Source of the DNA: Cohnella sp. CFH 77786
GTDB taxonomy: Bacteria; Bacillota; Bacilli; Paenibacillales; Paenibacillaceae
DNA: 64,000 nucleotides
Direction of reading: 5' to 3'
NCBI RefSeq assembly: GCF_019400745.1
Contig: NZ_WJIB01000006.1
Location: 1-64,000, forward strand
Shown: in pieces, positions 24,467 through 34,251 of the stretch
Layout of the letters: each line of letters opens with the position of its first letter
Numbering within the stretch: position 1 is the stretch's first letter
Notes under the pieces: generated by a model
Databases searched by the model: none
What the model was told of the DNA's origin: nothing
The model's input: only the letters and a program-made list of their open reading frames with translations
Translations under genes and position numbers: made by a program

Positions 24467-26947
24467 CTAGCGTTCAGGGCTTTGCAGCGGTTTCACGAAC
24501 GCTTCCGCGATCGTATCCGTGCGGTCCGCTTGCACAACCGCCTTGCCCTGGGAACGTCGATCGTCGATCGGGGCCGATTCGGACAGGAACTCCGACGTTT
24601 GATTCCCCGCCGCCGTCACCGTGAGCAGGGTGATGGCTTCTTTCACGTGGAATGCCGCGATCAGGCGGGTACCGTTCGGCTTGACCCGCTTGCCTTCCTT
24701 GAATTCGAACGTTTGGATGCCTTTGCCCCCGCGCCCTTGCAACGGATAATCGAGAAGCAGGGTGCGCTTGGCGTAACCGAGGTCGGTGAGGACGAGTATT
24801 TCCCCTTCGTCTCCGGACACGGGGATCGCGTCCGCAAGGATGTCGCCCTCCTTCAGGGTGATGCCGCGGACGCCGCCCGCCACCCGGCCTTGCAGGCTGA
24901 CTTCGTTCTCCGCGAACCGGATGCCCATCCCTTGTTCCGACACGAGGAGCAAATCTTCCGGCGCGTCGGAACGGAAAACCTTGAGCACTTCGTCTCCGTC
25001 CGCGACTTTGCAGGCGGCGATGGCCATGTTCCGGTTCGTCGCGTATTCCGCGAGAGGCGTGCGCTTCACCTGTCCGCGTTTCGTCACGAAGACGAGCACG
25101 GGACCGTGATCCGCCGCCCCTTCCGGCGGGACAAGCTCGGACGGTTTCACCGGTACGACGGAAACGATTCTATCGTCCTTGGAAAGCGGAAGCACGTTGA
25201 CGATCGCCGTTCCGGTATCCTTCCACTTAAACTCGGGAATCTGGTGCACCGGGAGCAGGAAATATTGTCCCTTCTGCGTGAACAGCAGAAGCGGATCCAC
25301 GGTGCTGACGCCCAGGCTCCAACGGATGACGTCGCCTTCCTTCACGCCCGCGCTGCCCAGCTCGCCCCCGGAACGCGTAAACGATAGCAGGCTCGTGCGC
25401 TTCACGTATCCGCCGCGGCTGATCGACACGAGCACGTCTTCGGCGGGTACCGTCACTTCCAGGTTCACCTTGATCTCTTCCACTTCGCCCTGAATGGAGG
25501 AACGCCGGTCGATGCCGTATTTGTCGCGGATTTCCGTCAGTTCGTCCTGGATCACCTTGAGCAGTTTGCGGGGACTCTCCAGAATGGCCCTGAGCTGGGA
25601 GATTTTCTTGTTCGTTTCGTCCAATTCTTTCTGCAGCTGCGTGATCTCGAGATTGGTCAACCGGTACAGCTGAAGCGTCAGGATCGCGTCCGATTGGCGC
25701 TCGGAGAAGCCGAACTTCTGAACCAGATTGTCCTGCGCGTTCTGCCGGTTCTTCGAAGCCCGGATCGTCTCGATGACCGCGTCCAGGATGTTCAGCGCTT
25801 TGACGAGGCCTTCGAGCACATGGGCCCGATCCTCCGCTTTCTCCAGGTCGTACCGCGTGCGGTGGGTGACGACTTCTTTCTGATGCTCGATGTACGCTTC
25901 CAGCATCGCTTTGATTCCGAGCTGGCGGGGCGCCTTATTGACGATCGCCACCATGTTGAAGTTGTAGGCGACTTGGAGATCGGTTTTCTTGAACAGGAAA
26001 GCGAGAATCCCTTCGGCGTCCGCGTCCTTCTTGAGCTCGACGACGATCCGCAAGCCTTGGCGGCCGCTCTCGTCCCGAACTTCCGCGATGCCGTCCACCT
26101 TTTTCTCGAGCCGTAAATTGTCGATGGCGACGACCAGTTTGGATTTCACGACTTGATACGGAATCTGGGTGATGACGATCTGCTGCTTGCCGCCCCTCAT
26201 GTCTTCGATCGCCGTTTGGGCGCGAATATAGATCCGGCCCTTGCCTGTCTCGTAGGCCTCCCGGATGCCCTCTTCACCCATGATGATGCCGCCCGTCGGG
26301 AAATCGGGGCCTTTGACGATTCCCATGAGATCCTGAACGGTCAGATTCGGGTTGTTCATGACCGCGATGCAGGCGTCGATGATTTCCCGCAAGTTGTGCG
26401 TCGGAATCTCGGTCGCGAATCCGGAAGATATCCCGCTGACCCCGTTCACCAGCAGGTTCGGGTACCTCGAAGGCAGCACGACCGGCTCCTTGGTCGAGTT
26501 GTCAAAGTTGTCCTTGAACAGCACCGTGCGTTTCTCGATATCCCGCAGCAATTCCATCGCGATCGGGGACAGGCGCGCTTCCGTATAGCGCATGGCTGCG
26601 GCCGGATCGTCGTCCATCGATCCCCAGTTGCCGTGGCCGTCGATCAGCGGATGGGCCATTTTCCAAGGCTGCGCCATCCGCACCATGCCTTCGTATATCG
26701 AAGAGTCTCCGTGCGGATGGTAGTTCCCCATGACGTCCCCGACCGTTTTGGCCGATTTGCGGTACGGCTTGTCCGGCGTGTTGCCGGCATCGTACATCGC
26801 GTACAGAATCCGCCGCTGAACCGGCTTCAGCCCGTCCCGCACGTCGGGAATGGCCCGGTCCTGGATGATGTATTTGGAATAGCGCCCGAACCGGTCCCCC
26901 ACGACCTCTTCGAGATACGCCGGCAGGAAATTCTCAAGAATGCTCAA
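24467..26947 (-). CDS. parC: DNA topoisomerase IV subunit A
   Basis: An 826-aa GyrA/ParC-type subunit. It starts at TTG (26947) with GGAGG 9 nt upstream. The breakage-rejoining domain carries the catalytic Tyr121 in RYTEARLS. The quinolone-determining region reads [18 protein letters not shown], with Ser82 and Glu86 at the positions of E. coli ParC Ser80 and Glu84, so no classic resistance substitution is present. The C-terminal region shows beta-pinwheel-like repeats ([56 protein letters not shown]). It decatenates chromosomes together with ParE. The paired parE lies upstream on the same strand but 555 bp away. Confidence 0.95.
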   Translation of the reverse strand: MSILENFLPAYLEEVVGDRFGRYSKYIIQDRAIPDVRDGLKPVQRRILYAMYDAGNTPDKPYRKSAKTVGDVMGNYHPHGDSSIYEGMVRMAQPWKMAHPLIDGHGNWGSMDDDPAAAMRYTEARLSPIAMELLRDIEKRTVLFKDNFDNSTKEPVVLPSRYPNLLVNGVSGISSGFATEIPTHNLREIIDACIAVMNNPNLTVQDLMGIVKGPDFPTGGIIMGEEGIREAYETGKGRIYIRAQTAIEDMRGGKQQIVITQIPYQVVKSKLVVAIDNLRLEKKVDGIAEVRDESGRQGLRIVVELKKDADAEGILAFLFKKTDLQVAYNFNMVAIVNKAPRQLGIKAMLEAYIEHQKEVVTHRTRYDLEKAEDRAHVLEGLVKALNILDAVIETIRASKNRQNAQDNLVQKFGFSERQSDAILTLQLYRLTNLEITQLQKELDETNKKISQLRAILESPRKLLKVIQDELTEIRDKYGIDRRSSIQGEVEEIKVNLEVTVPAEDVLVSISRGGYVKRTSLLSFTRSGGELGSAGVKEGDVIRWSLGVSTVDPLLLFTQKGQYFLLPVHQIPEFKWKDTGTAIVNVLPLSKDDRIVSVVPVKPSELVPPEGAADHGPVLVFVTKRGQVKRTPLAEYATNRNMAIAACKVADGDEVLKVFRSDAPEDLLLVSEQGMGIRFAENEVSLQGRVAGGVRGITLKEGDILADAIPVSGDEGEILVLTDLGYAKRTLLLDYPLQGRGGKGIQTFEFKEGKRVKPNGTRLIAAFHVKEAITLLTVTAAGNQTSEFLSESAPIDDRRSQGKAVVQADRTDTIAEAFVKPLQSPER

Positions 26948-26998
26948 ATGCTGCTTCCTCCTCGCGACAATTCATTCGAACCGGAGTGTTGCCTAAGT

Positions 26999-27310
26999 CA
27001 CGTTTCCATACGCATTATTGCGATCTAACGTCTCCATAAGTCACTATTTTCACTCACATGCGCTCAATCGCCGAAATAACGTCTCCATTAGTCACTACTT
27101 CCACTCACGTGCGCTCAATCGCCGAAATATCGTCCCCACAAGTCACGATTTCCGCTCACGTGCGCTCGCAAATAGCGGAACGGAGTTCCGTTATTTCGAC
27201 GCATCGAGCGGTTTTCGGGCATAAAAGCGGAACTTGGTTCCCTTATTTAGGCCAGCAAGCTTGTTTTCGGCAATATAACGGAACGAAGTTCCGTTATCTC
27301 CCTGACCAAC
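26999..27310. repeat. 51-52 bp periodic intergenic repeats in two opposite orientations, parE-parC spacer
   Basis: The units beginning ACGTCTCCAT(A/T)AGTCAC start at 27028 and 27079, with a diverged third copy at 27130 (period 51). From 27176 the pattern turns over: units with CGGAAC-N3-GTTCCG begin at 27176, 27228 and 27279 (periods 52 and 51). The reverse complement of the second set resembles the first (both contain CGCTC, then CGAAATAACG, then CTCC). The CGGAAC/GTTCCG hairpins can form in two of the three inverted units. No reading frame here looks coding. Confidence 0.8.
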
Positions 27311-27419
27311 CTGTTGCCGCCCTTCGTCCCGCCATCCGCAACTTCCCCATCCACGCCCCCGAAGGTGCCCATGCGGGAGTCCAGAGGGCGCAGCGCCTCG
27401 GATCCCCCTTCCGGGGAAG

Positions 27420-27500
27420 GGGGACTTGGGGGGTTGGCGACCCTCGATGGGGGACTTAGGGGTTGGCGACCCTCGATGGAGGACTTAGGGGTTGGCGACC
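27420..27500. repeat. 29-bp tandem repeat next to the parE stop
   Basis: GGTTGGCGACC occurs at 27432, 27461 and 27490, within a unit of the form GGGGTTGGCGACCCTCGATGG plus GGACTTA (period 29). The last copy ends 3 bp before the parE stop codon. Together with 26948-27419 it forms a 555-bp spacer without a credible gene. Confidence 0.8.
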
Positions 27501-27502
27501 AC

Positions 27503-29476
27503 TCACTCCTCGAACTCCGTGAAGTCCACGTTCTCGATGATCCACCGCTTGCGGGGATCGACTTTATCGCCCATCAGCGTGGACACCCGCCGCTCCGCCT
27601 TGGCCGCGTCCTCGATCTGCACTTGCAGCAGCGTACGCGTTTCGTAGTTCATCGTCGTCTCCCACAGCTGCTCCGGGTTCATTTCACCGAGACCCTTGTA
27701 CCGCTGCAGCTCCGCGTTTTTGCCGAACTCCTTCAGATAGCTCTGCAACTGTTCGTCCGTCCACGCGTAGCGGATGGTCTCCAGCTTGCCGGACTTGCGC
27801 GTGATCTTGTACAGCGGCGGCTGCGCGATGTAGACGCGCCCGGCGTCAATAAGCGGCTTCATATACCGGTAGAAGAAAGTCAGCAGCAGCACCTGGATGT
27901 GCGCGCCGTCCGTATCCGCGTCGGTCATGATGATGATTTTCGAATAGTTGCACTCGTCCACGTCGAACTCCGAGCCGATGCCCGCTCCGATGGCCGAGAT
28001 GATCGCCTTGTACTCCTCGTTCTTGAGGATGTCGATAAGCTTCGCCTTCTCCGGGTTCATCGGCTTGCCCTTGAGCGGCAAAATCGCCTGATGCTTGGAG
28101 TCGCGCCCCTGCTTCGCCGATCCGCCCGCCGAATCGCCTTCCACGATGAACAGCTCGTTCTTCGTATAATCCTTCGACTGCGCGGGAGACAGCTTGCCGC
28201 CGAGGCTCGGGCTCTCGCTCCGCTTCTTGCCGCTGCGCACCTCCTCGCGGGCTTTGCGGGCGGCTTCGCGGGCTTTGGATGCCTGCACCGCCTTGCGGAT
28301 CAGCATGCCCCCGACCTGGGGATTCTCCTCGAGAAACACCGCCATCTTCTCCGCCACGACGGCGTCAACGGCGCTGCGGGCCGATGCGCTGCCGAGCTGG
28401 TCCTTCGTCTGTCCGACGAATTCGACGTCCGACATCTTGATGTTGATGACGGCCATCATGCCCTCGCGCAGGTCGTTGCCCTCGAGGTTCTTCTCTTTTT
28501 CCTTCAATTGGCCCGTCTTGCGGGCGTACTCGTTCATGACCCGCGTGTAAGCGGTTTTGAAGCCGGTTTCGTGCGTGCCGCCGCCGCGCGTCGGAATCGC
28601 GTTGACGAACGAGGCGATCGTCTCCGTGTATCCGTCGTTGTACTGGAGCGCCACCTCGACCTCGATCTCGTCCTTCTCCGCGGCAAAATGGATCACGTCG
28701 TGCAGCACCGTTTTATCTTCGTTCAGGTATTGCACGAATTGGCTGGCTCCGCCCTCGTAGTGGAAAGCGTCTTCTTTGCCCGCCCGCTTGTCCGTCAAGG
28801 TGACTTTCAAGCCGGAGTTCAGGAACGCGATCTCCTGCAAGCGTTCGGCCAACGTGTCGTAGCTCAGGTTGATGTTGCCGTGGAACACCTTGGGGTCCGG
28901 CTTGAACGTGACCTTCGTCCCGGTCTTGTTCGTGTTGCCCAGCACCTCGAGCCCCGTCACCGGTTCGCCCACGTGCTCTTTGCCGTCCGGGTCCGTCCAA
29001 GTTTCGAACCGCATTTTATGTACTTTCCCGTCGCGGTAAATTTCCACTTCCAGCCACTCCGACAGCGCGTTCGTGACGGACGCCCCGACGCCGTGCAAGC
29101 CGCCGGATTTCTTGTAGCCGCCGCCGCCGAATTTGCCGCCCGCGTGCAGGATCGTATATACGACCTGAGGCGTCGGGATTCCCGTCTTGTGCATGCCGGT
29201 CGGAATGCCGCGCCCGTTGTCCGTCACGGTAACGGAGTTGTCGGCGTGCACCGTCACGTCGATGCGCGAGCAGAACTTCGCCAGGTGCTCGTCCACGGCG
29301 TTGTCGACGATCTCCCAGACCAGATGATGCAGCCCCGACGAAGTCGTGCTGCCGATATACATTCCCGGCCGCTTGCGGACCGCGGTTAATCCTTCGAGAA
29401 TTTGAATGTCGTCCGCGCCGTATTCCGTGCCCGGCTGAACTGCTTTCTCCGCGAACAGGTCCAATTGTTCGGTCAC
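27503..29476 (-). CDS. parE: DNA topoisomerase IV subunit B
   Basis: A 657-aa GyrB/ParE subunit from the GTG at 29476, with AAGGAGG 7 nt upstream. The GHKL ATPase region shows VRKRPGMYIGST, EIVDNAVDEHLA, DNGRGIPTGMH and GGLHGVGASVTNALS. The TOPRIM domain has NELFIVEGDSAGGSAKQGRD and IIIMTDADTDGAHI. The C-terminal part contains RYKGLGEMNPEQLWETTMN. Length fits ParE. The gene order parE-parC is the usual one, but the long spacer suggests that parC has its own promoter or a processed transcript. Confidence 0.96.
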   Translation of the reverse strand: MTEQLDLFAEKAVQPGTEYGADDIQILEGLTAVRKRPGMYIGSTTSSGLHHLVWEIVDNAVDEHLAKFCSRIDVTVHADNSVTVTDNGRGIPTGMHKTGIPTPQVVYTILHAGGKFGGGGYKKSGGLHGVGASVTNALSEWLEVEIYRDGKVHKMRFETWTDPDGKEHVGEPVTGLEVLGNTNKTGTKVTFKPDPKVFHGNINLSYDTLAERLQEIAFLNSGLKVTLTDKRAGKEDAFHYEGGASQFVQYLNEDKTVLHDVIHFAAEKDEIEVEVALQYNDGYTETIASFVNAIPTRGGGTHETGFKTAYTRVMNEYARKTGQLKEKEKNLEGNDLREGMMAVINIKMSDVEFVGQTKDQLGSASARSAVDAVVAEKMAVFLEENPQVGGMLIRKAVQASKAREAARKAREEVRSGKKRSESPSLGGKLSPAQSKDYTKNELFIVEGDSAGGSAKQGRDSKHQAILPLKGKPMNPEKAKLIDILKNEEYKAIISAIGAGIGSEFDVDECNYSKIIIMTDADTDGAHIQVLLLTFFYRYMKPLIDAGRVYIAQPPLYKITRKSGKLETIRYAWTDEQLQSYLKEFGKNAELQRYKGLGEMNPEQLWETTMNYETRTLLQVQIEDAAKAERRVSTLMGDKVDPRKRWIIENVDFTEFEE

Positions 29477-29515
29477 CGAGGGACCTCCTTACACTCTCTT
29501 TACCTTCGTCCTATT

Positions 29516-30505
29516 TTAGTTCAAGATATCTTGCTTCGTAAAGACGGCAAACGAAACGACCAACCCGGCAAGCGCCCATAGGCCCAAAACGCAGAGAGAA
29601 AAACCGAGCGTCATGCCTTCGATCGGGGGAGGCGTCCCCTGCAGGTAGGAGGTCAGCTCCAAATTGACGTTGAACAGGTATTTCGCGCTGTGCCAGGACG
29701 AAGCCATGTTCGTCAGGATCGCGCCCGCGATAATCGCCGCCATCATCGTGACGAAGCTGGCTGCCGTGCTTCGGACCAGGACGGACACCATCAGCGCCAG
29801 AATCGCCACCGTCATCGAGGCAAACCAGATGAGGCCGGCCTGCATGAGAACATACAAATATTGCGGGATGGCGTGAACGGCGGAGGTATTCACGTCGGCC
29901 CCGCTCACTTGGAACCCGACGAAGATCGGCTCGCCCCACCCTCGATATCCGAATACGAGTCCCGAAATCAAATAACAGAGGACGACCGTGGACACGATGA
30001 TCAGGGAAACGTATAACGTCAGCGTAACCAGCTTGGAGAAAAGAATCCGCCATCGCCGGACGGGCCGCGTGAGCAGCATTTTGATCGTCCCCGTCGACCG
30101 CTCGCCCGATACGAGGTCGGATGCGATTGCCAGCACCATGAGCGGAATGAACAGCGTGACGGCGTTATCCATGAAGCCGCGCGTAAACGTGACGGCGTTC
30201 GGGGTTTGCGGATTGATGTCATGGTCCAAATAATACTGCAGCTGCTGCACGAGAGCCCGGCGCCATTTTTTCCATTCCTCCGGAATCCGGTCGCTGCCGA
30301 GCGCCCTCGTATTGTCCGTGATCCGGTTCTGCAGCTCCGCGCGCCAGTCTCCTTTGAATTTTTCCGCGCTGTTCTGGGCGATTTTCATTTGGGCGTAAAC
30401 GAAAACGGGAATGAGAATCAGCAAAATGAGGACGACGACGGCAAAACGTTTTTTCTTCCACACTTTGATCGTTTCGTTCTGGACGAGCGCCAGCAGGTTA
30501 GCCAA
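29516..30505 (-). CDS. ABC-2 type transporter permease
   Basis: About 329 aa with six membrane segments. The first (VVVLILLILIPVFVYAQM) is followed by a large extracellular loop, then ITLFIPLMVLAIASDLVSGERSTGTIKMLL-like and further segments to the C-terminus. The motif SGERSTGTIKMLLTRPV is typical of ABC-2 permeases. I prefer the TTG at 30505, which has GGAGG 9 nt upstream; the GTG at 30514 lies on the ribosome-binding site. It overlaps its ATPase gene by 8 bp and forms an export system with unknown substrate. Confidence 0.86.
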   Translation of the reverse strand: MANLLALVQNETIKVWKKKRFAVVVLILLILIPVFVYAQMKIAQNSAEKFKGDWRAELQNRITDNTRALGSDRIPEEWKKWRRALVQQLQYYLDHDINPQTPNAVTFTRGFMDNAVTLFIPLMVLAIASDLVSGERSTGTIKMLLTRPVRRWRILFSKLVTLTLYVSLIIVSTVVLCYLISGLVFGYRGWGEPIFVGFQVSGADVNTSAVHAIPQYLYVLMQAGLIWFASMTVAILALMVSVLVRSTAASFVTMMAAIIAGAILTNMASSWHSAKYLFNVNLELTSYLQGTPPPIEGMTLGFSLCVLGLWALAGLVVSFAVFTKQDILN

Positions 30506-31472
30506 TTTTCTCACCCTCCGTCAGTCCCAGGAATAGCTCCTCCAGCGACGGGGAAACCCGCTGGACCGCCTTCACACCGATCCCCGCGCCGACGAAACGG
30601 GCCACCGTGCCGGCAATCCGGTCTTCCTCCATCACGGTGATGATCGCCTCCGGCATTCCCGCGAGAATCGAATCGTCGATCCGGTGTTCGTGCTCTCCGA
30701 TGAGGCGGACGCCCGGATCGGCTTCGAGCATCGCCTTGCCCGCTTCCGGCCGGTCCAGCAGCCAAACCGTATACGTGTCCGCTTGCGAGACGAGCTCGTC
30801 GACGTCGCCGACTGCGATCACTTCGCCTCTCGCGATGATGGCGACCCGGTCGCACATGAGTTGGATTTCGCTCAGCAGATGGCTCGAAATGAACAGGCTC
30901 ATGCCCCCGTCGGCGAGCCGGCGGATGAATGCACGCAGCTCCTTGATGCCAAGGGGATCGAGGCCGTTCGTCGGTTCGTCGAGAATGAGCAGCTTCGGCT
31001 TGCCGAGCAGCGCCTGCGCGATGCCGAGCCGCTGCCGCATGCCGAGCGAATACGTTTTGACCTTGTCGTGAATGCGGCGGTCCATCCCGACGATCTCCAC
31101 GACTTCGGCGATCCTCTCGGCGGTGATGCCCTCCTGCATCCGGGCGAAATGCTCGAGATTCTCCCACCCGGTCAAATAACCGTACATTTCCGGATTCTCG
31201 ACGATGCAGCCGACGTGGCGGAGCGCCCGCTCCGGGTTGCGGTTAACGTCTTCGCCGCACACCAGAATGCGTCCGGATGTCGGTTTGATCAGGTCGACCA
31301 GCATGCGGATCGTCGTCGTTTTGCCGGAACCGTTCGGGCCGAGGAATCCGAAAATCTCTCCCGCGCGGACGTCGAACGAGACGCCTTTGATGATCTCCTT
31401 GCGGCCGATACTCTTTTTCAAGCCCTGCACGGACAGGACCGTTTCTTGAGCCTTTGGCGTATTCGTGGACAT
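30498..31472 (-). CDS. ABC transporter ATP-binding protein (ABC-2 exporter type)
   Basis: A 324-aa ATPase with Walker A GPNGSGKTTT, a signature segment YSLGMRQRLGIAQALLG (LGMRQ instead of LSGGQ, common in BcrA/drug-type ATPases) and Walker B KLLILDEPTNGLDP. The ~100-residue C-terminal extension fits the BcrA-like group. GGGGGAGG lies 6 nt before the ATG at 31472. It is translationally coupled to the permease. A role in bacitracin-like or lantibiotic export is possible but not shown. Confidence 0.9.
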   Translation of the reverse strand: MSTNTPKAQETVLSVQGLKKSIGRKEIIKGVSFDVRAGEIFGFLGPNGSGKTTTIRMLVDLIKPTSGRILVCGEDVNRNPERALRHVGCIVENPEMYGYLTGWENLEHFARMQEGITAERIAEVVEIVGMDRRIHDKVKTYSLGMRQRLGIAQALLGKPKLLILDEPTNGLDPLGIKELRAFIRRLADGGMSLFISSHLLSEIQLMCDRVAIIARGEVIAVGDVDELVSQADTYTVWLLDRPEAGKAMLEADPGVRLIGEHEHRIDDSILAGMPEAIITVMEEDRIAGTVARFVGAGIGVKAVQRVSPSLEELFLGLTEGEKIG

Positions 31473-31488
31473 GGACGTTTCCTCCCCC

Positions 31489-32307
31489 TTACTGCAGAAC
31501 CTGCACGATCCGATCGGCGATGCGCGCGTAACCGGCTTCGTTCGGGTGAAAATGGTCCGAGGACAGAAACCGGGCGATGTCGGATTCGAACAGATCGTAC
31601 GTCGCCACGACCGTGGCGTTGCCGTCGGCGACGGCGAGATGGTGCGCGTAGGCGTTCCATCTTTGCACGATGTCGCTGGCCTCAACCCGGATTCGCTCCA
31701 AATCGTAGAACGGATTGTACAGCCCCACATAGACGATCCGCGCCGTCCCGTTCAGGCTCCGAATTTTCGCCAGCACGTCCCGCAGCCGGTTCTCCGCCTC
31801 CGGCAGCCTGCTTTCCAGCTGAGCCGGAGAGATGTCGCTGCCCTGCGCCATCGAGCCTCCGTTCGTCGCGAACTGGAACAGATCGTTGCCTCCGATCGTC
31901 AGCATGACGACGTCGGCTTGCCGGATCGCGTTCACGAACCCCGTGTCGTCCAATCTCTCGAGCAGCTGATCGGCCCGAAGGCCCCCGAGCGCAAGGTTGT
32001 TGACGACGCGAACCGGCTTGTCCATCGCCTTGGCCAACGCTTCCGCCGCCGTTTTCACGTATCCGTTCCCCGTCGCGTCCCCCGTCCCCACGGTCAAGGA
32101 ATCGCCGAGCGCCGCGATGAGGATTTCCGGCTTCCCCGCCAGGCTCCCCCCGGTTGCCGCAGGCGGCGGCGAAGCCTCGGGAACCGCCATTCCCGCGGTG
32201 GGCATCCATTGATCCTTCAGCGCCCAGCCGAAGCCGGCCAGCAATAAGAGCAGGCAAGCGAGCGCCGCTGTGCCCAGCCCGCGCCATAACCACGTCGTCG
32301 ATCCCAT
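31489..32307 (-). CDS. SGNH/GDSL-family hydrolase, membrane-anchored
   Basis: A 272-aa protein with an N-terminal membrane segment (LGTAALACLLLLLAGFGW) and a SGNH hydrolase domain: block I ALGDSLTVG (Ser70), block III TIGGNDLFQF and block V SSDHFHPNEAGY. It resembles YpmR-like lipase/esterases. It probably acts outside the membrane on an ester substrate. The ATG at 32307 is preceded by GGGAGAGG; a GTG at 32349 is the alternative. It lies 16 bp upstream of the ABC-2 ATPase on the same strand, so the three genes may form one operon. Confidence 0.87.
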   Translation of the reverse strand: MGSTTWLWRGLGTAALACLLLLLAGFGWALKDQWMPTAGMAVPEASPPPAATGGSLAGKPEILIAALGDSLTVGTGDATGNGYVKTAAEALAKAMDKPVRVVNNLALGGLRADQLLERLDDTGFVNAIRQADVVMLTIGGNDLFQFATNGGSMAQGSDISPAQLESRLPEAENRLRDVLAKIRSLNGTARIVYVGLYNPFYDLERIRVEASDIVQRWNAYAHHLAVADGNATVVATYDLFESDIARFLSSDHFHPNEAGYARIADRIVQVLQ

Positions 32308-32396
32308 ACGCCTCTCCCTCTCCCTCTCGATTCCGGTATCCTTCTCCACTAGCGCTTTTCTCCACGATAACTTTTCCGGTCCTATTTTTCAAATCG

Positions 32397-32428
32397 AAAA
32401 GCCCGCCCGACATCAACGTCGGACGGAC
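32397..32428 (-). terminator. Terminator after the heterodimeric ABC exporter operon
   Basis: On the minus strand GTCCGTCCGAC and GTCGGGCGGGC pair around GTTGAT, then TTTTCGATTT follows. It lies 24 bp after the stop of the 32452 gene. Confidence 0.75.
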
Positions 32429-32451
32429 CTCGCAAGAATTTCACATTTGGA

Positions 32452-34251
32452 TTAGGCCGTCAAAAAACGATATTGCGCGTCGACGAGGCTGCGGTAATGG
32501 CCCGGGCGCTTCATCAGCTCCTCATGGGTTCCCTGCTCCACGATGACGCCGTGATCGAGCACGACGATGCTGTCGGCGTGGCGGATCGTGGACAGCCGGT
32601 GCGCCACGATGAACGACGTGCGGCCCTGCAGAAGCGTGTTCAGCGCCTCCTGGATGCGCAGCTCCGTCTCGGTGTCGATGCTCGCCGTCGCTTCGTCTAG
32701 AATCAGGACTTTCGGATCCGCCAGCAGTGCCCTCGCGAAGGAGATCAGCTGCCGCTGACCGACGGACAGCGCGTTGCCCCGTTCCTGCACTTGCGTATCG
32801 TAGCCGTCCGGCAGCTTCGTAATGAAATCGTGCGCGAGCACCGATCTTGCCGCCGCTTCGACTTCCGCGTCCGTCGCGTCGGGGCGTCCGTAGCGGATGT
32901 TGTCCCGGATCGTGCCGGAGAAGATGAACGTATCCTGAAGGACGATGCCGATTTGCGAGCGGATGCTCCCCAGCGTCACGTCCCGGATGTCCACGCCGTC
33001 CATCTTCACGCTGCCCTCCGTCACGTCGTAGAACCGGCAAAGCAGGTTGATGATCGTGCTTTTGCCCGAACCCGTGTGCCCGACGAGCGCGATCGACATG
33101 CCCGGCTTCACGTCGAGATGGATGCCGCGCAGCGCGAGCCGGTCTGCCTCATAACCGAAGGACACGTTCTCGAAGCGCACCGCGCCTTGCAGCGGAGGCA
33201 TCGCCTTGGCCTGCTCCTTCTCGGCCACCGCGGGCTGCTCGTCCATGTACTCGAAGATCCGTTCCACCGACGACATCGAGATGAGCAGCTGGGAATACAT
33301 CATGCCGAGCCGCGTGATCGGTTCCCAGAAGCTGCCGACGTAGGAGACGAAAGCGACGAGCGTACCGACGGTCATGGCGTGATTCTGAAGCAAATAGGTG
33401 CCGTACAACAGCAGGATCAAGGTCCCGATCGCCGACGTGACTTCGATGACCGGGCCGAACAGTTGGTTCAAGGCAGAGGCGAAATTCCAGGACCGGATGT
33501 TGCTCTTGCTCATGCCGTCGAAAAACCGTTTGTTTTCGTTCTCCTGGGCGAACGCCTGCGTGATCCGGATTCCTTGGATCGACTCGTTCAAGTGGGAATT
33601 GATGCGCGACTGCTTGATCCGCACGACCTGCCAGGCGAGACGGATCCGCTTCCGGAGCGAAGCGGAAACGAGGAACATGATCGGCACGGTAATCATGACG
33701 GCCAGTCCCAGCTTGAAGTTCAGCGCGAGCAAAATGACGATGATGCCGATCAGCTGCAGGATGTCGATGATCGAGTTGACGATTCCGTTCGAAAGCGTGT
33801 CCTGGAGCGAGTTGACGTCGTTCGTCACCCGGACGAGCACGGAGCCCGCCGGGCGCTTGTCGTAGAAACGGAACGACAGCGATTGGATATGGCGGAACAG
33901 CGCCGATCGGAGGTCGAAAATAACCTTCTGCCCGACCCGGTTCGTCAAGTTGATCGTGTAGTGCGTCGACCACCACCGGAGGCCGTACAGCGCCAGCATG
34001 GCGCCCGCGATCGCGAAGAGCAGCGGCACGTTTCCTTCCCCGGACCCGGGTTTGATCGCCCGGTCGATCGCGGTGCCCATCAGCAGCGGAATCGCGAGAC
34101 GCGTCATCATGCCGAACACCGTCATGACCACCGCGACCTTGGCCACCTCAAGCCGATACGGCCGGATGAAATCGAACAGGCGGGCCATCTGCTTCCAGTT
34201 AAACGGCTTCATGATCAGCTCGTCATCCTGGTAAACGAATTTCCGGCTCAT
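32452..34251 (-). CDS. ABC exporter half-transporter (ATPase-competent partner)
   Basis: A 599-aa fused membrane-ATPase protein (YfiC/YheH-like). Six membrane segments occupy residues ~35-320. Walker A is GHTGSGKST at 391-399 and Walker B is LILDEATASID with the catalytic Glu520. The signature is LSVGQ (495-499) instead of LSGGQ. In a heterodimer this altered signature faces the partner's Walker A/B, which itself lacks the catalytic Glu, so the two changes fall in the same (degenerate) ATP site. It overlaps the partner gene by 4 nt. Substrate is probably a drug or peptide. Confidence 0.93.
   Translation of the reverse strand: MSRKFVYQDDELIMKPFNWKQMARLFDFIRPYRLEVAKVAVVMTVFGMMTRLAIPLLMGTAIDRAIKPGSGEGNVPLLFAIAGAMLALYGLRWWSTHYTINLTNRVGQKVIFDLRSALFRHIQSLSFRFYDKRPAGSVLVRVTNDVNSLQDTLSNGIVNSIIDILQLIGIIVILLALNFKLGLAVMITVPIMFLVSASLRKRIRLAWQVVRIKQSRINSHLNESIQGIRITQAFAQENENKRFFDGMSKSNIRSWNFASALNQLFGPVIEVTSAIGTLILLLYGTYLLQNHAMTVGTLVAFVSYVGSFWEPITRLGMMYSQLLISMSSVERIFEYMDEQPAVAEKEQAKAMPPLQGAVRFENVSFGYEADRLALRGIHLDVKPGMSIALVGHTGSGKSTIINLLCRFYDVTEGSVKMDGVDIRDVTLGSIRSQIGIVLQDTFIFSGTIRDNIRYGRPDATDAEVEAAARSVLAHDFITKLPDGYDTQVQERGNALSVGQRQLISFARALLADPKVLILDEATASIDTETELRIQEALNTLLQGRTSFIVAHRLSTIRHADSIVVLDHGVIVEQGTHEELMKRPGHYRSLVDAQYRFLTA

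Noticed and set aside
24467..26947. Quinolone-resistance substitution in ParC
   Set aside because: The residues at the positions of Ser80 and Glu84 are Ser82 and Glu86, the wild-type states.
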